Source of the DNA: Craterostigma plantagineum | Taxonomy: Eukaryota; Streptophyta; Magnoliopsida; Lamiales; Linderniaceae | DNA length: 64,000 nucleotides | Assembly (NCBI GenBank): GCA_027422505.1 | Contig: JAPQWV010000334.1 | Coordinates: 186,001 to 250,000 of the forward strand | Reading direction: 5' to 3' | Part shown: positions 12,235 to 21,531 of the stretch, piece by piece | Layout: each line of letters opens with the position of its first letter | Position numbering within the stretch: position 1 is the stretch's first letter | The notes under the pieces: model-generated | Databases searched by the model: none | What the model saw: the letters and a program-made list of their open reading frames with translations, nothing else | Told to the model about the DNA's origin: nothing | Translations under genes and position numbers: made by a program

Positions 12235-12960
12235 GGCTCGACAGAATCGGGGAAATTACGTAACAAATCGGGTAAATCGCTGCATGAGTCGGATCGATCG
12301 AAACCAGCCACAAGAGATCAAATAGGGCGAAATAAACAGAAGCTCCACGTGGCATTAGGAGAACAAATCGCCGAAACTTAGATTAACAAGCACCAAATCG
12401 GGCGATCTACCAAAGGGAACGAAGGACTCGGCGATTTGAGGGACTCGGCGATTTAAGAAATCGGGCGAAATCATAATTGAAGCATGCGAAGATCGGGCGA
12501 CTTAGACTACAGAAAAACACGGCGATTTGTAGCGCCTCAAAACCCTGAAATCGGGCGATTCCATGCAAAGCTTAAATCAGACAAGCTGCACACTTGAAGA
12601 ACTCGGCGATTTCTACACTTTGAAGACCCCAAATCGGACACATGAAGACGACGTCATAGTGACGAAAAGGCGCGGCGATTTACAAATCGGCCGACGGAAC
12701 TCCATGCAATCAAATCGGGCCATTTCACATGCAAAGGAAAATCGGGCGAAACCAATTTAAGTGAGCACAAATTGGGCGAATTAGATAGATGTTACACGTG
12801 GCATAGACAAAACAAATCGCCGAATTTGAAGTTAATGAAACAATAATCGGGTAAAGCCTTGCTTGAGATGTGAAAGAAAATCGTGCGATTGGGAGATCCT
12901 GAAATCGAGCAAATCGGGCAACGAAATTTACTAACTTCACTTAGGAATTAATTGGGCAGG
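12235..12960. repeat. cluster of AATCGGGCGATT-like short palindromes in the LTR of H
   Basis: About two dozen variants of AATCGGGCGATT, CTCGGCGATTT and AAATCGCCGAA occur in some 725 bp at irregular spacing. The core is a hyphenated palindrome, with AATCG and CGATT arms. This is not a clean tandem array. It may be a regulatory cluster or a degraded minisatellite. Confidence 0.75.
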
Positions 12961-13518
12961 GAACTTAGCCTAGACTTGAAACTAACGACTTATAGTCCAG
13001 CTAAATTAATAAGTTAGACAACTTAGTTCGATCTAATCAAGTTATAAAGGCACAACACTAACACATAATATTTATGTCTAAAGGTGGTACGTTAGGAGCG
13101 AACCAGGAGAATACTAATTACGCCCGGACGACAGGTAAGTAGAAATTCAACTACGACACGTAACTTGCCTGCGTACAATTATGTGAATTATGTGCTCGTG
13201 AATTTTGCATGAAATGTGTACGTATGATACGATTAACTTATGTGCATGATGGCATGATTAGAATACGTACATGAGCATAGCATGAGCATTTGCACGCATG
13301 CGTAGTGTATAAGACGCGAGGTATGAGCGTGCGTAAGATCGCCTATGTGCGATGTATACTCGCCGATATTGGCGTCTGTGTCGACTCGAATGAAGAGTCA
13401 CGGCTTCCCCTATGCAGCCACTAAGGCGAATGAAGCTATAAGGCCTGTATAAGAGGCTGGGGGAAATACCCCGTATGCGGGAGATGCAACCTGGAGGATG
13501 CGGCCCGGGGCACACACT

Positions 13519-13690
13519 GAGTAAGGGAAGATTCCTTCGGGTGACCTACTAGCGTGTAAGGCACTACCCGGAGGGAAGATTCCTTCGGGTGACCTCCATA
13601 GTTAGTGGCCTCGGTGATGGCTACCAGTGAGAAGCGCTCGTGTGGAGGCTACACTGAGTAAGGGAAGATTACCTCGGGTGACCTTCTAGT
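13519..13690 (+). repeat. three copies of a GGGTGACC-containing unit in the LTR of H
   Basis: The unit AAGATTCCTTCGGGTGACC occurs near 13525 and 13573, with a variant near 13662. The first and third copies share longer flanks (ACACTGAGTAAGG before, CTAG-GTGT after), so the repeat unit is about 46 bp in those two. Confidence 0.8.
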
Positions 13691-14242
13691 GTGTGAACCT
13701 CCACACTTGAGATCTCTATAAGATGGCGTATAGTGGGATTTAGAGCCGAGGGCCCGTATGAAGTAAGAGTATGAGAAAAAGAGTATGAGCGTTAGAAAAC
13801 GACGGCGTGGATTGTCGTTCGTTAGGACATGTGCATACATGCATAATTTCTGCTTACTGAGCCTCGGTGGCTCATTGTTTATGTTACGTGTTGTAGGTAC
13901 CGACGATCACGGTATGTGATCCGACCTTTAGGCGAGGCCGATCTTTTGAAGCTATCCGGCTGCTTTTGAGGTGGGAGTGTGTGTATGGATGACGACCTGT
14001 GAAGGCCGGGCGCATAGGAAGCTTTTGGCTACACACACACACACACAGTTGTCTTCTGTATAGACATGACAACGATGAATTGTAGAACGATTTGTGACCA
14101 TTCTTTTGACATGTGTATAAGACTTCCGCACGTAGTTTAAAAGGAAAAATTTTATTCGCATTTTTACGCTTTTGCGCGATAACCAAGCATTAGATACTTA
14201 GGATTAGAACGGAATTACGAGGTAGGACGACGGGTCCTGACA

Positions 14243-14836
14243 CATATATAATCCTTTTCAATCATCACTTCACGTGGAAAAGCATATCATATAAAAATCA
14301 CCAATCAAGCATAGTTTCCATGCAATTTTCGAGTCAATCATACCATAAAAAATCACGCTTTTTAATAAATCATCACAACGGTCATAGCACATTAAAGCAT
14401 GATTATTTCCATAAGAGCTCATTTAAGCACAAATATATTCCATATAAAGATTCAAATTCGTTCTCATGCATATTCAAGACTTTCCATAAGTGATTCCCTG
14501 CTATCTGTTTGTAGTGTAAGTCGATCCAAATTAACCTTCCAAATATAGCACAGAAGATAGCATCATACCAGCACGTTTTCCATGTACAACTCATAGTATT
14601 TGATCAATATATTACCATGTTTAGCACGCAAATTAGATCAGAACACACTTAATTCGATTTATCGAATCATGGCGGAACTTTCCTTATTTCAGAGATCACA
14701 TCCGTTTATAGCACACACCATATAATAGCATCTTATCCACAAAGTCAATCAAATCAAATCTTCCCTAAATATAATATTCCAATCAGCATAAGGAAGGATA
14801 TTAATTCAATATTGCACATTAAATTCAGTGGAAGGC
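14243..14836 (-). repeat. 3' LTR of G, segment 2
   Basis: Starts with the second CATAT duplicated by H and matches 37997-38625 of the 5' LTR. It lacks a stretch of about 30 bp present in the right copy near 38230-38260. It ends with AAGGC, the target duplicated by J. Confidence 0.9.
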
Positions 14837-15133
14837 TGTTAGGATATTTAGTAATTGTGTCAATAGTTTAAGTCTTGGGACTTTCATTGTAATTCTTCTC
14901 TTAACTTGGGCTTTGGACTAGAATGTTATTATTTAATTTTTTGGTGTTTGGGCCTTAATATACCTAGGGTTAATGTGGTATATAAGGTGTTACCAACACC
15001 ATTTGAAAGCTAATCAAAGATCAAAAGGCTAACCCTTGTTTTCACACACTACACATACTACAAGGTGAGAAATCTCCCTTTTCATCCCATCTAAGCCTCT
15101 TTGATTCCTTGTTTGGTGCATTCGGGACCAACA
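14837..15133 (+). repeat. 5' LTR of J (297 bp)
   Basis: TGTTAGGATA to GGGACCAACA. Base-by-base comparison by eye shows no difference from 28980-29276. The LTR is short relative to the 14.4-kb element. It contains a TATA box and the probable transcription start. Confidence 0.95.
14979..14985 (+). promoter_or_regulatory. TATA box in the J LTR
   Basis: TATATAA within GGTATATAAGGTG is a good plant TATA box, about 140 bp into the LTR. Transcription would be expected to start some 30 bp downstream, near the ACCAACACC segment. The same box is at the matching place in the right LTR. Confidence 0.7.
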
Positions 15134-15135
15134 AG

Positions 15136-15147
15136 TGGTATCAGAGC
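15136..15147 (+). other. primer binding site of J
   Basis: TGGTATCAGAGC lies two bases after the 5' LTR, complementary to the 3' end of initiator methionine tRNA. Confidence 0.93.
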
Positions 15148-15639
15148 AAACGTGGATCGATCAGCACTGATTTGAATCCAGTTTCGTTCGATTCCAAGAA
15201 AGATCAAAGGTGTTTTGGATAAAAAAATCACTTTCGGGCATTTTGAGCTCGTTTTGGGGTGTTTATGCTTTGTTTTTGTGTTTAAAACCTTCCCCCAGAT
15301 CTATTCTATGTCTAAGATGTTTTTAAAACACTTTTGGATCAGTTTTAACGAGTTTTGAGCAAGATTGAAGCAAAACTTTTCAGAAAAAGGACATCTCGGC
15401 CATTCTCTGTTTTCGATCGATTTGACCTATTTCTTGTTGTTTTTAGCTCACAGATCGGTCGATTATGTGTTTAGGGAAGAATTTCTGAGGTTTAGCATCA
15501 AGTTTGAGCGATTTTGGTTGAGATTTGAGCGAGAACGGGACGATTTTCTGGGAAATCGCGAGAAAGCAATGGAACAGTACTAACATGTTCTTGACCGCGA
15601 AACTTTGAGCTTGATCGTTCAAATCCGCGAATTTTTCCA

Positions 15640-16110
15640 CGTCCGCGAAAGTCGATCCCGAGAATTTACAATCCGCGAAACTTGGCTTTATACTACATTT
15701 TTCGCAACTATCTACTTTCAAAATCAGAGAATTTACAATCCGCGAAACTTTCACTTTTACTACATTTTTCGCAACTATCTACTTTCAAAATCAGAGAATT
15801 TACAATCCGCGAAACTTTCACTTTTACTACATTTTTTCGCAACTACCCACATTCAAATCCGAGAATCTTCAAAACCGCGAAACTTTCACTTCTACTACAC
15901 TTTTCTTTCGCAACTGCCTACGTTAAGAATCCGAGAAACTTCAAACCGCGAAACTTTGATTTATACTACATTCTTCGCAACTGCCTACATTCAAGATCCG
16001 AGAATTTTAAGACGCGAAACTTTCACTTAAACAGCATTTTTTCGCAACTGTTTACTTTCAAAATCCGAGAATTGGCTTACTCTTCATAATCCGAGAAATT
16101 TCATATCCAA
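15640..16110 (+). repeat. tandem repeat of 57-72 bp in the J leader, about six units
   Basis: Each unit contains CGCAACT, then TACTTTCAAAATC or TACATTC, a GAGAAT block, and CCGCGAAACTTTCAC. Units start near 15710, 15769, 15837, 15908, 15976 and 16040. Units 2 and 3 are nearly identical; later units have drifted. The CCGCGAAA core is present in most units. Confidence 0.85.
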
Positions 16111-16129
16111 GAAAACTTATTCCAAGATT

Positions 16130-16490
16130 TTTTGGGGCCGCGAAAATTCTCAACGTGCGAAAAATCCTTTTACTTGCGAAATTTTCTTGCAAAGCTTTAA
16201 AATTCTCGACTTGCGAAAATCTTTTTTCTTGCGAAATTTCCTTGCGAAAGTTTAGAATTCTCAACTTGCGAAAGTCTTATAACTTGCGAAAATTATCTTG
16301 CGAAGCTTTAATTTCTCAACTTGCGAAAGCTTTATAACTTGCGAAAAATCTCATGCGAAACTTTAAAATTCTCCACTAGCGAAATATTTACAAGTTACGA
16401 AGTTTTCTAGCGAAGCTCAAAAATTCTCGTCTTGCTAAACCTCTTAACGTGCGAAATTCTTCAACTTGCGAATTTCTCTAACGTATTAAT
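16130..16490 (+). repeat. GCGAAA motif array in the J leader
   Basis: The words TTGCGAAA and TGCGAAA recur every 15-30 bp, in the pattern CTTGCGAAA-(ATTTTC)-TTGCGAA-GCTTTAA-AATTCTC. It matches in style the array at 23930-25215 after pol. Confidence 0.8.
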
Positions 16491-16774
16491 TTCTTCTAGG
16501 GTTAAAATTTTCTCGGGTTAAATCTTTCCAAACCTATTTAAGATTTGATCAGTACACTTTGATTTTTTAAATTTCTAGAACTTCTCCTAATTTCTAGATA
16601 CATTTCCGTTCATACATTATCGACCGTCACACACGATCACTTAGTTCTAAGAAATTCTTTAAACGATTTTCTTCTCAAAACTCTACATATTAAACTCGTA
16701 TTTATCATCTCGTTCGTTACTAACTTTCTTATCTCTACAAGATCAAAACCACGGACGATTCGACTGCACCAATC

Positions 16775-17800
16775 ATGTCTACCACGAATGACATCTCAAC
16801 AGTGGGCTCCGACACCAGGCCTCCGATGCTGCGACAAGGCGACTACAGCATATGGACAAACCGTTTCCTCACATTCATCAGGAACAAAGGCGCACCACTC
16901 TCTCAATACCTTCTGGACTCCATCTTCAATGGCCCAGCACAGTTCTGGACAATCGTCCCTGCACAGCCAAACGCAAATCCTCCCATGGATGAACGCCGCA
17001 CTCCTAGAGGTCCCATCAATGAGGATGAAGAGGCTCGCGTACAGGCCGATGAGACTGCCAAAGGATATCTCTTCCAGGCTATGGGAAATGAGGTCTATGC
17101 TCACATTGAGTGCTGCACAACTGCTAAGGAAATATGGGATGAGCTCGTGGCAATCATGGCAGGCACAATTGAGAGTGCTCAAGGAAGGAAATCAGCATGT
17201 CTCTCGCAGTATGAACACTTCCAGGCCTATGAAGGAGAGGAACTGCGTGACACATACCTCCGATACTTGAAGGTCATCAATGAACTCAAGAAAGCCAGGA
17301 TCTCCAGGGACAAATTCGATATCAACAACCGTTTCCTTGGTAGCCTCAAACCACATTGGGGCAATGCAATTGTAATGATGATTCAGAGTAAGGACCTCTC
17401 CAACACGTCCATCCATGCTCTTTATGACAGTCTATCAGCCTTTGCTCCTTACGTGCAAAATTCCGGCAACACTCGAGTCGACCCACTGGCCCTCCTCTCG
17501 AACAAAACCAATGAACGATCTTCCACCACTAAGACCAAACTGAGCAAAGGGAAGCTACCAGCTGCTGCATCGGGCACTTCCTCAGGATCCGAAGCAGACA
17601 CAGAATCTGATGAAGATGTTCGTGATTTACGCAAACAACTGGCAATGCTCACTAAGATGGTCTCCAAGAAGCTCGGGAAAAAATCCTCATCCTCCTCCAA
17701 TCGCCAAAGAACCTTTAGCGGCACCAAAAAGACCACTCCCACGGAGGAAGCTAAGCCGACAAAGAAAGAAGAGGAATCAGCACCTCAAAAGTCTGTGTAG
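16775..17800 (+). CDS. gag: J Gag (capsid part), ending in UAG
   Basis: A 341-residue Gag. The start ATG at 16775 follows the AT-rich leader and begins MSTTNDISTVGSD, which aligns with the MDAYSLGNDNRPP start in E. Core blocks of the copia UBN2-type Gag are present: PPMLRQGDYSIWTNRF (residues 18-33), KGYLFQAMGNEVY, AKEIWDELVAIM, and DTYLRYLKVINELKKA. The tail is Ser/Lys-rich. TAG at 17798-17800 sits directly before the zinc knuckle, which continues in the same frame. The stop could be a point mutation, or a leaky stop setting the ratio of capsid to longer product; the sequence alone cannot decide. Confidence 0.88.
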   Translation: MSTTNDISTVGSDTRPPMLRQGDYSIWTNRFLTFIRNKGAPLSQYLLDSIFNGPAQFWTIVPAQPNANPPMDERRTPRGPINEDEEARVQADETAKGYLFQAMGNEVYAHIECCTTAKEIWDELVAIMAGTIESAQGRKSACLSQYEHFQAYEGEELRDTYLRYLKVINELKKARISRDKFDINNRFLGSLKPHWGNAIVMMIQSKDLSNTSIHALYDSLSAFAPYVQNSGNTRVDPLALLSNKTNERSSTTKTKLSKGKLPAAASGTSSGSEADTESDEDVRDLRKQLAMLTKMVSKKLGKKSSSSSNRQRTFSGTKKTTPTEEAKPTKKEEESAPQKSV

Positions 17801-19711
17801 TGCTTTCGGTGTGGAAAGTCAGGCCACTTTGCCAAAGAATGCCATGCTCCACGCGTGAAGGATTCCGGCTACTATGACCGTAAGGCCAGAATGACCCGCA
17901 AAGTGGAAAGTGGGAAAGCTTTACTCACCGAAGAAGCTGAATGGGTGAACGACACTTCCGAGGACGAGGAGACTAAGGATGAAGATTGCTGCATGGCTAG
18001 GCTGGTCGAACATGACGAGGACGAAGAGATGGTTGACATCGGTGAGAACACAGCTAAGACTCCCACCAACGACGAGTCTGAGGTACGAATCTCCCAACTC
18101 GATGATGTGTTTAATCACCGACACCCCATTAAGAAACCCACTGTAGATGCTAGGGATTATGATGAACTTAAGCTAAAATTTGAAAACAACTATGCCTTAC
18201 TTAGTCTAAAAGTAGAAGAGCTCGCTTGTGCAAACGAACGTTTAATGGCCTCTGAGGCGTTAGTCAAACGTCTGCAAAGCAAGAACACACAAAGTGAGGC
18301 TAAGGTTAAGGAAACTACACTAGCCATAAGTTCATGTGAAACCTCTCGCCTCCTAACAGCCTCCCAATATGAACTGCTTACGAAGGAAAGAGTTAGGCTA
18401 TACCGCAAGGTAAAAGAACTTGAAGAGCAACTGCACCTTAGGAAAAAAGCCGCAAACATCTTATGCCTATTGAACCAACCAGTTGAAACAGAATTCTACG
18501 ACGCTCGGATGGGAATCGGCCTGGCCAGCAACTGCGATCCAACGCCGTTAATTGTCAAAAGGTATAACATGTACAGTACATTGTTCCTAAAAACGAGGAA
18601 AGGGACTCCCTCACAGCTCATGCCGTTTGTAAGATCCTCCTCCGGTGTTCTTTCGGAAGAAAAGAGGGAACAGAACATTCTCTGGGCAGAAATTGCGTAC
18701 GACTACACAGAGTTGAATGCTAGTAATAACTCTAAAAGGCCCTCACTCTCTGAAGACATCAAGTCTCAGTTCCCAACCGAAGAACAGGAAATCGCTTTCC
18801 GAGAAGCTCTCTCGCGCATCTATGTCCCAGAGAAACTTCTGATCATAGCAGAACTAGAACGAACCATAGATGTAGAGCGGAAAGCCTTTGCAAAAGAGCG
18901 AGAAGATCTACTTTACAAAATCTTTACCCTAGAACAATCTCTCAATACGAACAAACCTTCTACGTCGAGTCAAGTACCCGATTCTCAAACATGCAAATGT
19001 ACGAGGACGGCGAAGATGACTCCTGAAGCTGACACATATTCTAACACTAACTCGCGTATTCTTATGGATACAGGGAATGTGAGTTCGACATCTCTGGATG
19101 GGAGTTCGTATCAAATAAAGGAGAATCCGCTCTTCGATGACAAGAAGAAAAGACCATCCTATATTCGTCTTTCCTCTCTATGTACTGAATCCCAATGTCC
19201 AGAGGTCGTAGACAATTATGTTGCCAAAACTTATCTTTCTTTTACCAAGCTTATGTCTATGTGCTGCTGCGATGATTTTGTCCTTCCACGCTTTCATGAA
19301 TATGACACACATGAACATGCAACACTCCGACCACGCAAGCGAACCTCCTCCACGACGTTCATGAAATCTCCCATCTCGCCTAAGCCTAAGGTTAAGCGCA
19401 AACGTCTCTCGTCGTCAAACGCAAACTCACCGACTACTCGCAGGCCAAAGGCAATCAAAACCGAATCACGAAAACAACAACCACATACCCCATGGCGATA
19501 CATGTATAAGACACCATACATGCAAGCACAAGTTAGGAAAATATGGGTTAGAAAGACTGTAGCCCCACATCATCAAACAACTGACAAAGGGAAAGCGAAA
19601 TTAGAATCGACACAATCTGATTTAGAAACCACATTTCCCTTTAAACGCATGAAAACTATACTTGTATCACAAGATAGCCCCGTCCGAATACGGGGACCCA
19701 ATGTTTGCTGA
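17801..19711 (+). CDS. J zinc knuckle and long Gag-Pol linker
   Basis: Same frame as gag after the UAG. It begins with CFRCGKSGHFAKEC (C-X2-C-X4-H-X4-C, 17801-17842), a nucleocapsid RNA-binding motif. Then come an acidic stretch (17940-18080), a coiled coil (about 18150-18470, leucine/glutamate/lysine heptads), and a basic region with KRKRLSSSN and WRYMYKTP...KIWVRKT blocks. It ends with consecutive TGA and TAA at 19709-19714, again followed in the same frame by protease. The first ATG after the UAG is at 17855. The linker is far longer than in Tnt1-type elements and is matched by the linkers of B and E. Confidence 0.75.
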   Translation, partial: CFRCGKSGHFAKECHAPRVKDSGYYDRKARMTRKVESGKALLTEEAEWVNDTSEDEETKDEDCCMARLVEHDEDEEMVDIGENTAKTPTNDESEVRISQLDDVFNHRHPIKKPTVDARDYDELKLKFENNYALLSLKVEELACANERLMASEALVKRLQSKNTQSEAKVKETTLAISSCETSRLLTASQYELLTKERVRLYRKVKELEEQLHLRKKAANILCLLNQPVETEFYDARMGIGLASNCDPTPLIVKRYNMYSTLFLKTRKGTPSQLMPFVRSSSGVLSEEKREQNILWAEIAYDYTELNASNNSKRPSLSEDIKSQFPTEEQEIAFREALSRIYVPEKLLIIAELERTIDVERKAFAKEREDLLYKIFTLEQSLNTNKPSTSSQVPDSQTCKCTRTAKMTPEADTYSNTNSRILMDTGNVSSTSLDGSSYQIKENPLFDDKKKRPSYIRLSSLCTESQCPEVVDNYVAKTYLSFTKLMSMCCCDDFVLPRFHEYDTHEHATLRPRKRTSSTTFMKSPISPKPKVKRKRLSSSNANSPTTRRPKAIKTESRKQQPHTPWRYMYKTPYMQAQVRKIWVRKTVAPHHQTTDKGKAKLESTQSDLETTFPFKRMKTILVSQDSPVRIRGPNVC

Positions 19712-19732
19712 TAATTGCAGGTCTGTCATGTG

Positions 19733-21531
19733 TGGTATCTGGACTCAGGTTGCTCCACACACATGACAGGGAACAAGGAGCTGTTGAGCAACTTCTCCGA
19801 GCGCTATCTCGGAAGGGTCTCCTTCGAAACAGTCAAATGGCGCCAATTCTTGGAACTGGTGATCTCGTCCACGACAAACTGACGATTAAAGGCATCTCTT
19901 ATGTCGAGGGTCTGAGCTACAATCTCTTCAGCATTGGTCGTTTCTGCGATAAAGGATACAAGGTTCTCTTCGAATCTGACATCTGCAGCATTATAGATGC
20001 CTCGAGACAACCTCTACTTTCTGGAACACGCACATCTCACCTCTACATACTCAATCTAACGACCTCTCGACCAATATGCCTTCTCTCTCGAGCCGCTCCC
20101 AAGTTGAACGATATATGGCATCGACGTCTTTCTCATCTCAATTTCAAGGCCATCCACAAACTACGTCAGAATAAACTCGTCAACGGTCTACCCCAACTGA
20201 CATATCATAAGGAACACCTCTGCTCTGCCTGTGAATTGGGGAAGATGAAGCGATCGTCTCACACTTCCAAGGAAACACCGTCCTCTAAGCTCATCCTCGA
20301 GCTCTTACACATGGATCTATGTGGCCCAATGCCTACGGCCACACTCCGAGGAAGACGGTATATTCTTGTAATTGTCGACGATTTTTCACGCTACACGTGG
20401 ACGAAACTCATACGTACAAAGGATGAAGTTCCTGATATAATCATCGAGTTTGTTGTTGCGTCCCAAACCCTTCATCAACAAAAGGTTCGGATTATCAGAA
20501 CAGACAACGGAACTGAGTTTAAGGACAAGAAGCTCAGTGAATTCTACGCCACTCAGGGCATCACCCAACAGTTCTCAGCTGTGAAGACACCGGAACAGAA
20601 TGGTGTCGTTGAGCGTAAGAATAGAACACTAGTTGAAGCAGCTAGGACTCTCCTCATTCAATCCGGACTTCCTCATTCTCTTTGGGGCGAAGCTATTCAA
20701 ACAGCTTGTTACACACAAAACCGGGCTTCAATCCACAAGAGATTCAACCGCACCCCATACGAGATGCTGAATAACCGACGTATCCCCGATATATCTTATC
20801 TGAGGATCTTCGGTTGCCGATGTTTTGTGGCCAATGATCGCCAACATCTTGGGAAGCTTGATCCAAAAGCAATTGAAGGCATCTTTGTTGGATACTCGCT
20901 GAACTCAAAGGCATACAGAGTCTATCTTAGAAAGAAACGATCAGTAATAGAAAGCACAAATGTCACCTTTGACGAAAGCGAAGGCGACCTCATGGCTTCT
21001 GCTCATATCAGACTAGAACCAGGTCTTCTACAGTCTTTGACAAAAAGTCAACCTTCAACAGCGGGAACTTCCTCATCTGAGGGCAACTCTGGTGAACTGG
21101 ATCTCGACCTGCTCTTCGAATACTTCTATCCAGTCCCCAAGTCTCCCGTCGCCACCACTCAAACTACCGCTGCACACACTCCACCTCCACCACCAGCTAT
21201 TGGCGACGATCTCGTCTCTCCAAACTTGGATGCGCTCAATCTCAACGAAGACGACATTTTACCCAACCCTGGGAATATTGCTGATCCTGATGCTGAACCT
21301 TCTCAGTCTACTACAATCGAGATCTCTTCTTCGAACACCGGACCCCAATCCAATGAACCTCCAACTGATTCAAATGTGGCCAGCTCCTCTCAGAACAATG
21401 TACCTCTTTGGGCTCGCTCACATCCTACAGATCAGATTATTGGGGATCCCACATCTGGTGTTTCAACCCGTTCAGCTACGATGAATGAAAGTCTGTTTGC
21501 CTGCTATCTCAGTCAAGTCGAACCATCATGA
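19733..21531 (+). pseudogene. pol: J protease and integrase
   Basis: Protease starts VWYLDSGCSTHMTG with an intact D-S-G at 19742-19750, in the gag frame. One base is missing near 19834, after which the 19705-21531 frame continues NSQMAPILGTGDLVHDKL. Integrase is complete in that frame: HHCC zinc region (WHRRLSHLNF, CSACELGK), core D in HMDLCGPM, D in RTDNGTEF, E in EQNGVVERKN, then GYSLNSKAYRVYL. A proline-rich linker leads to RT. TGA at 21529-21531 interrupts the polyprotein just before the VAEALTDPDW block. Integrase itself looks functional. Confidence 0.88.

Larger units (their letters stand above)
7541..14242 (+). mobile_element. Ty3/gypsy chromovirus H (Tekay/Del type), 5' deleted
   Basis: Bounded by TG at 7541 and CA at 14242, with five-base target duplications CATAT at 7536-7540 and 14243-14247. 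The target is the G LTR, which resumes at once after 14247. Order: 53-bp remnant of 5' LTR, gag tail with zinc knuckle, protease, RT, RNase H, integrase with chromodomain, purine tract, complete 2778-bp 3' LTR. The missing 5' LTR body, primer site and Gag N-terminus were lost in one internal deletion, so H cannot make a normal transcript. Confidence 0.93.
11465..14242 (+). repeat. 3' LTR of H (2778 bp)
   Basis: Runs from TGTAGGACCCGAG to GGGTCCTGACA, giving a short inverted end (TGTAGGACCC / GGGTCCTGACA). It holds no convincing gene. Within it are a dense cluster of AATCGGGCGATT-type motifs (about 12235-12960), three copies of an AAGATTCCTTCGGGTGACC unit (13525-13690), and an (AC)8 microsatellite at 14031-14047. 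Short open frames here are not supported. Confidence 0.92.
15148..16774 (+). other. repetitive 5' leader of J
   Basis: A 1.6-kb untranslated region before gag. The first 450 bp are unique and AT-rich. From about 15620 to 16110 it is built of degenerate tandem units, and from 16130 to 16490 of scattered GCGAAA motifs. The last 280 bp are AT-rich with a clear end at the gag ATG. Open frames in this leader (15605-16089 on the plus strand) are by-products of repeats whose length happens to avoid stops. Confidence 0.75.

Noticed and set aside
14031..14047. (AC)8 microsatellite as a functional element
   Set aside because: A short ordinary microsatellite in the H LTR with no further structure.
13258..14186. 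Arg/Tyr- and Cys-rich minus-strand ORFs in the H LTR
   Set aside because: They lie in non-coding LTR, partly from the AC/GT repeat, and have no recognisable domain.
15605..16089. ORFs of 135-141 residues in the J leader
   Set aside because: They are translations of tandem repeats whose units lack stops; the FYYIF- and NFHF-like repeats have no protein-like composition.
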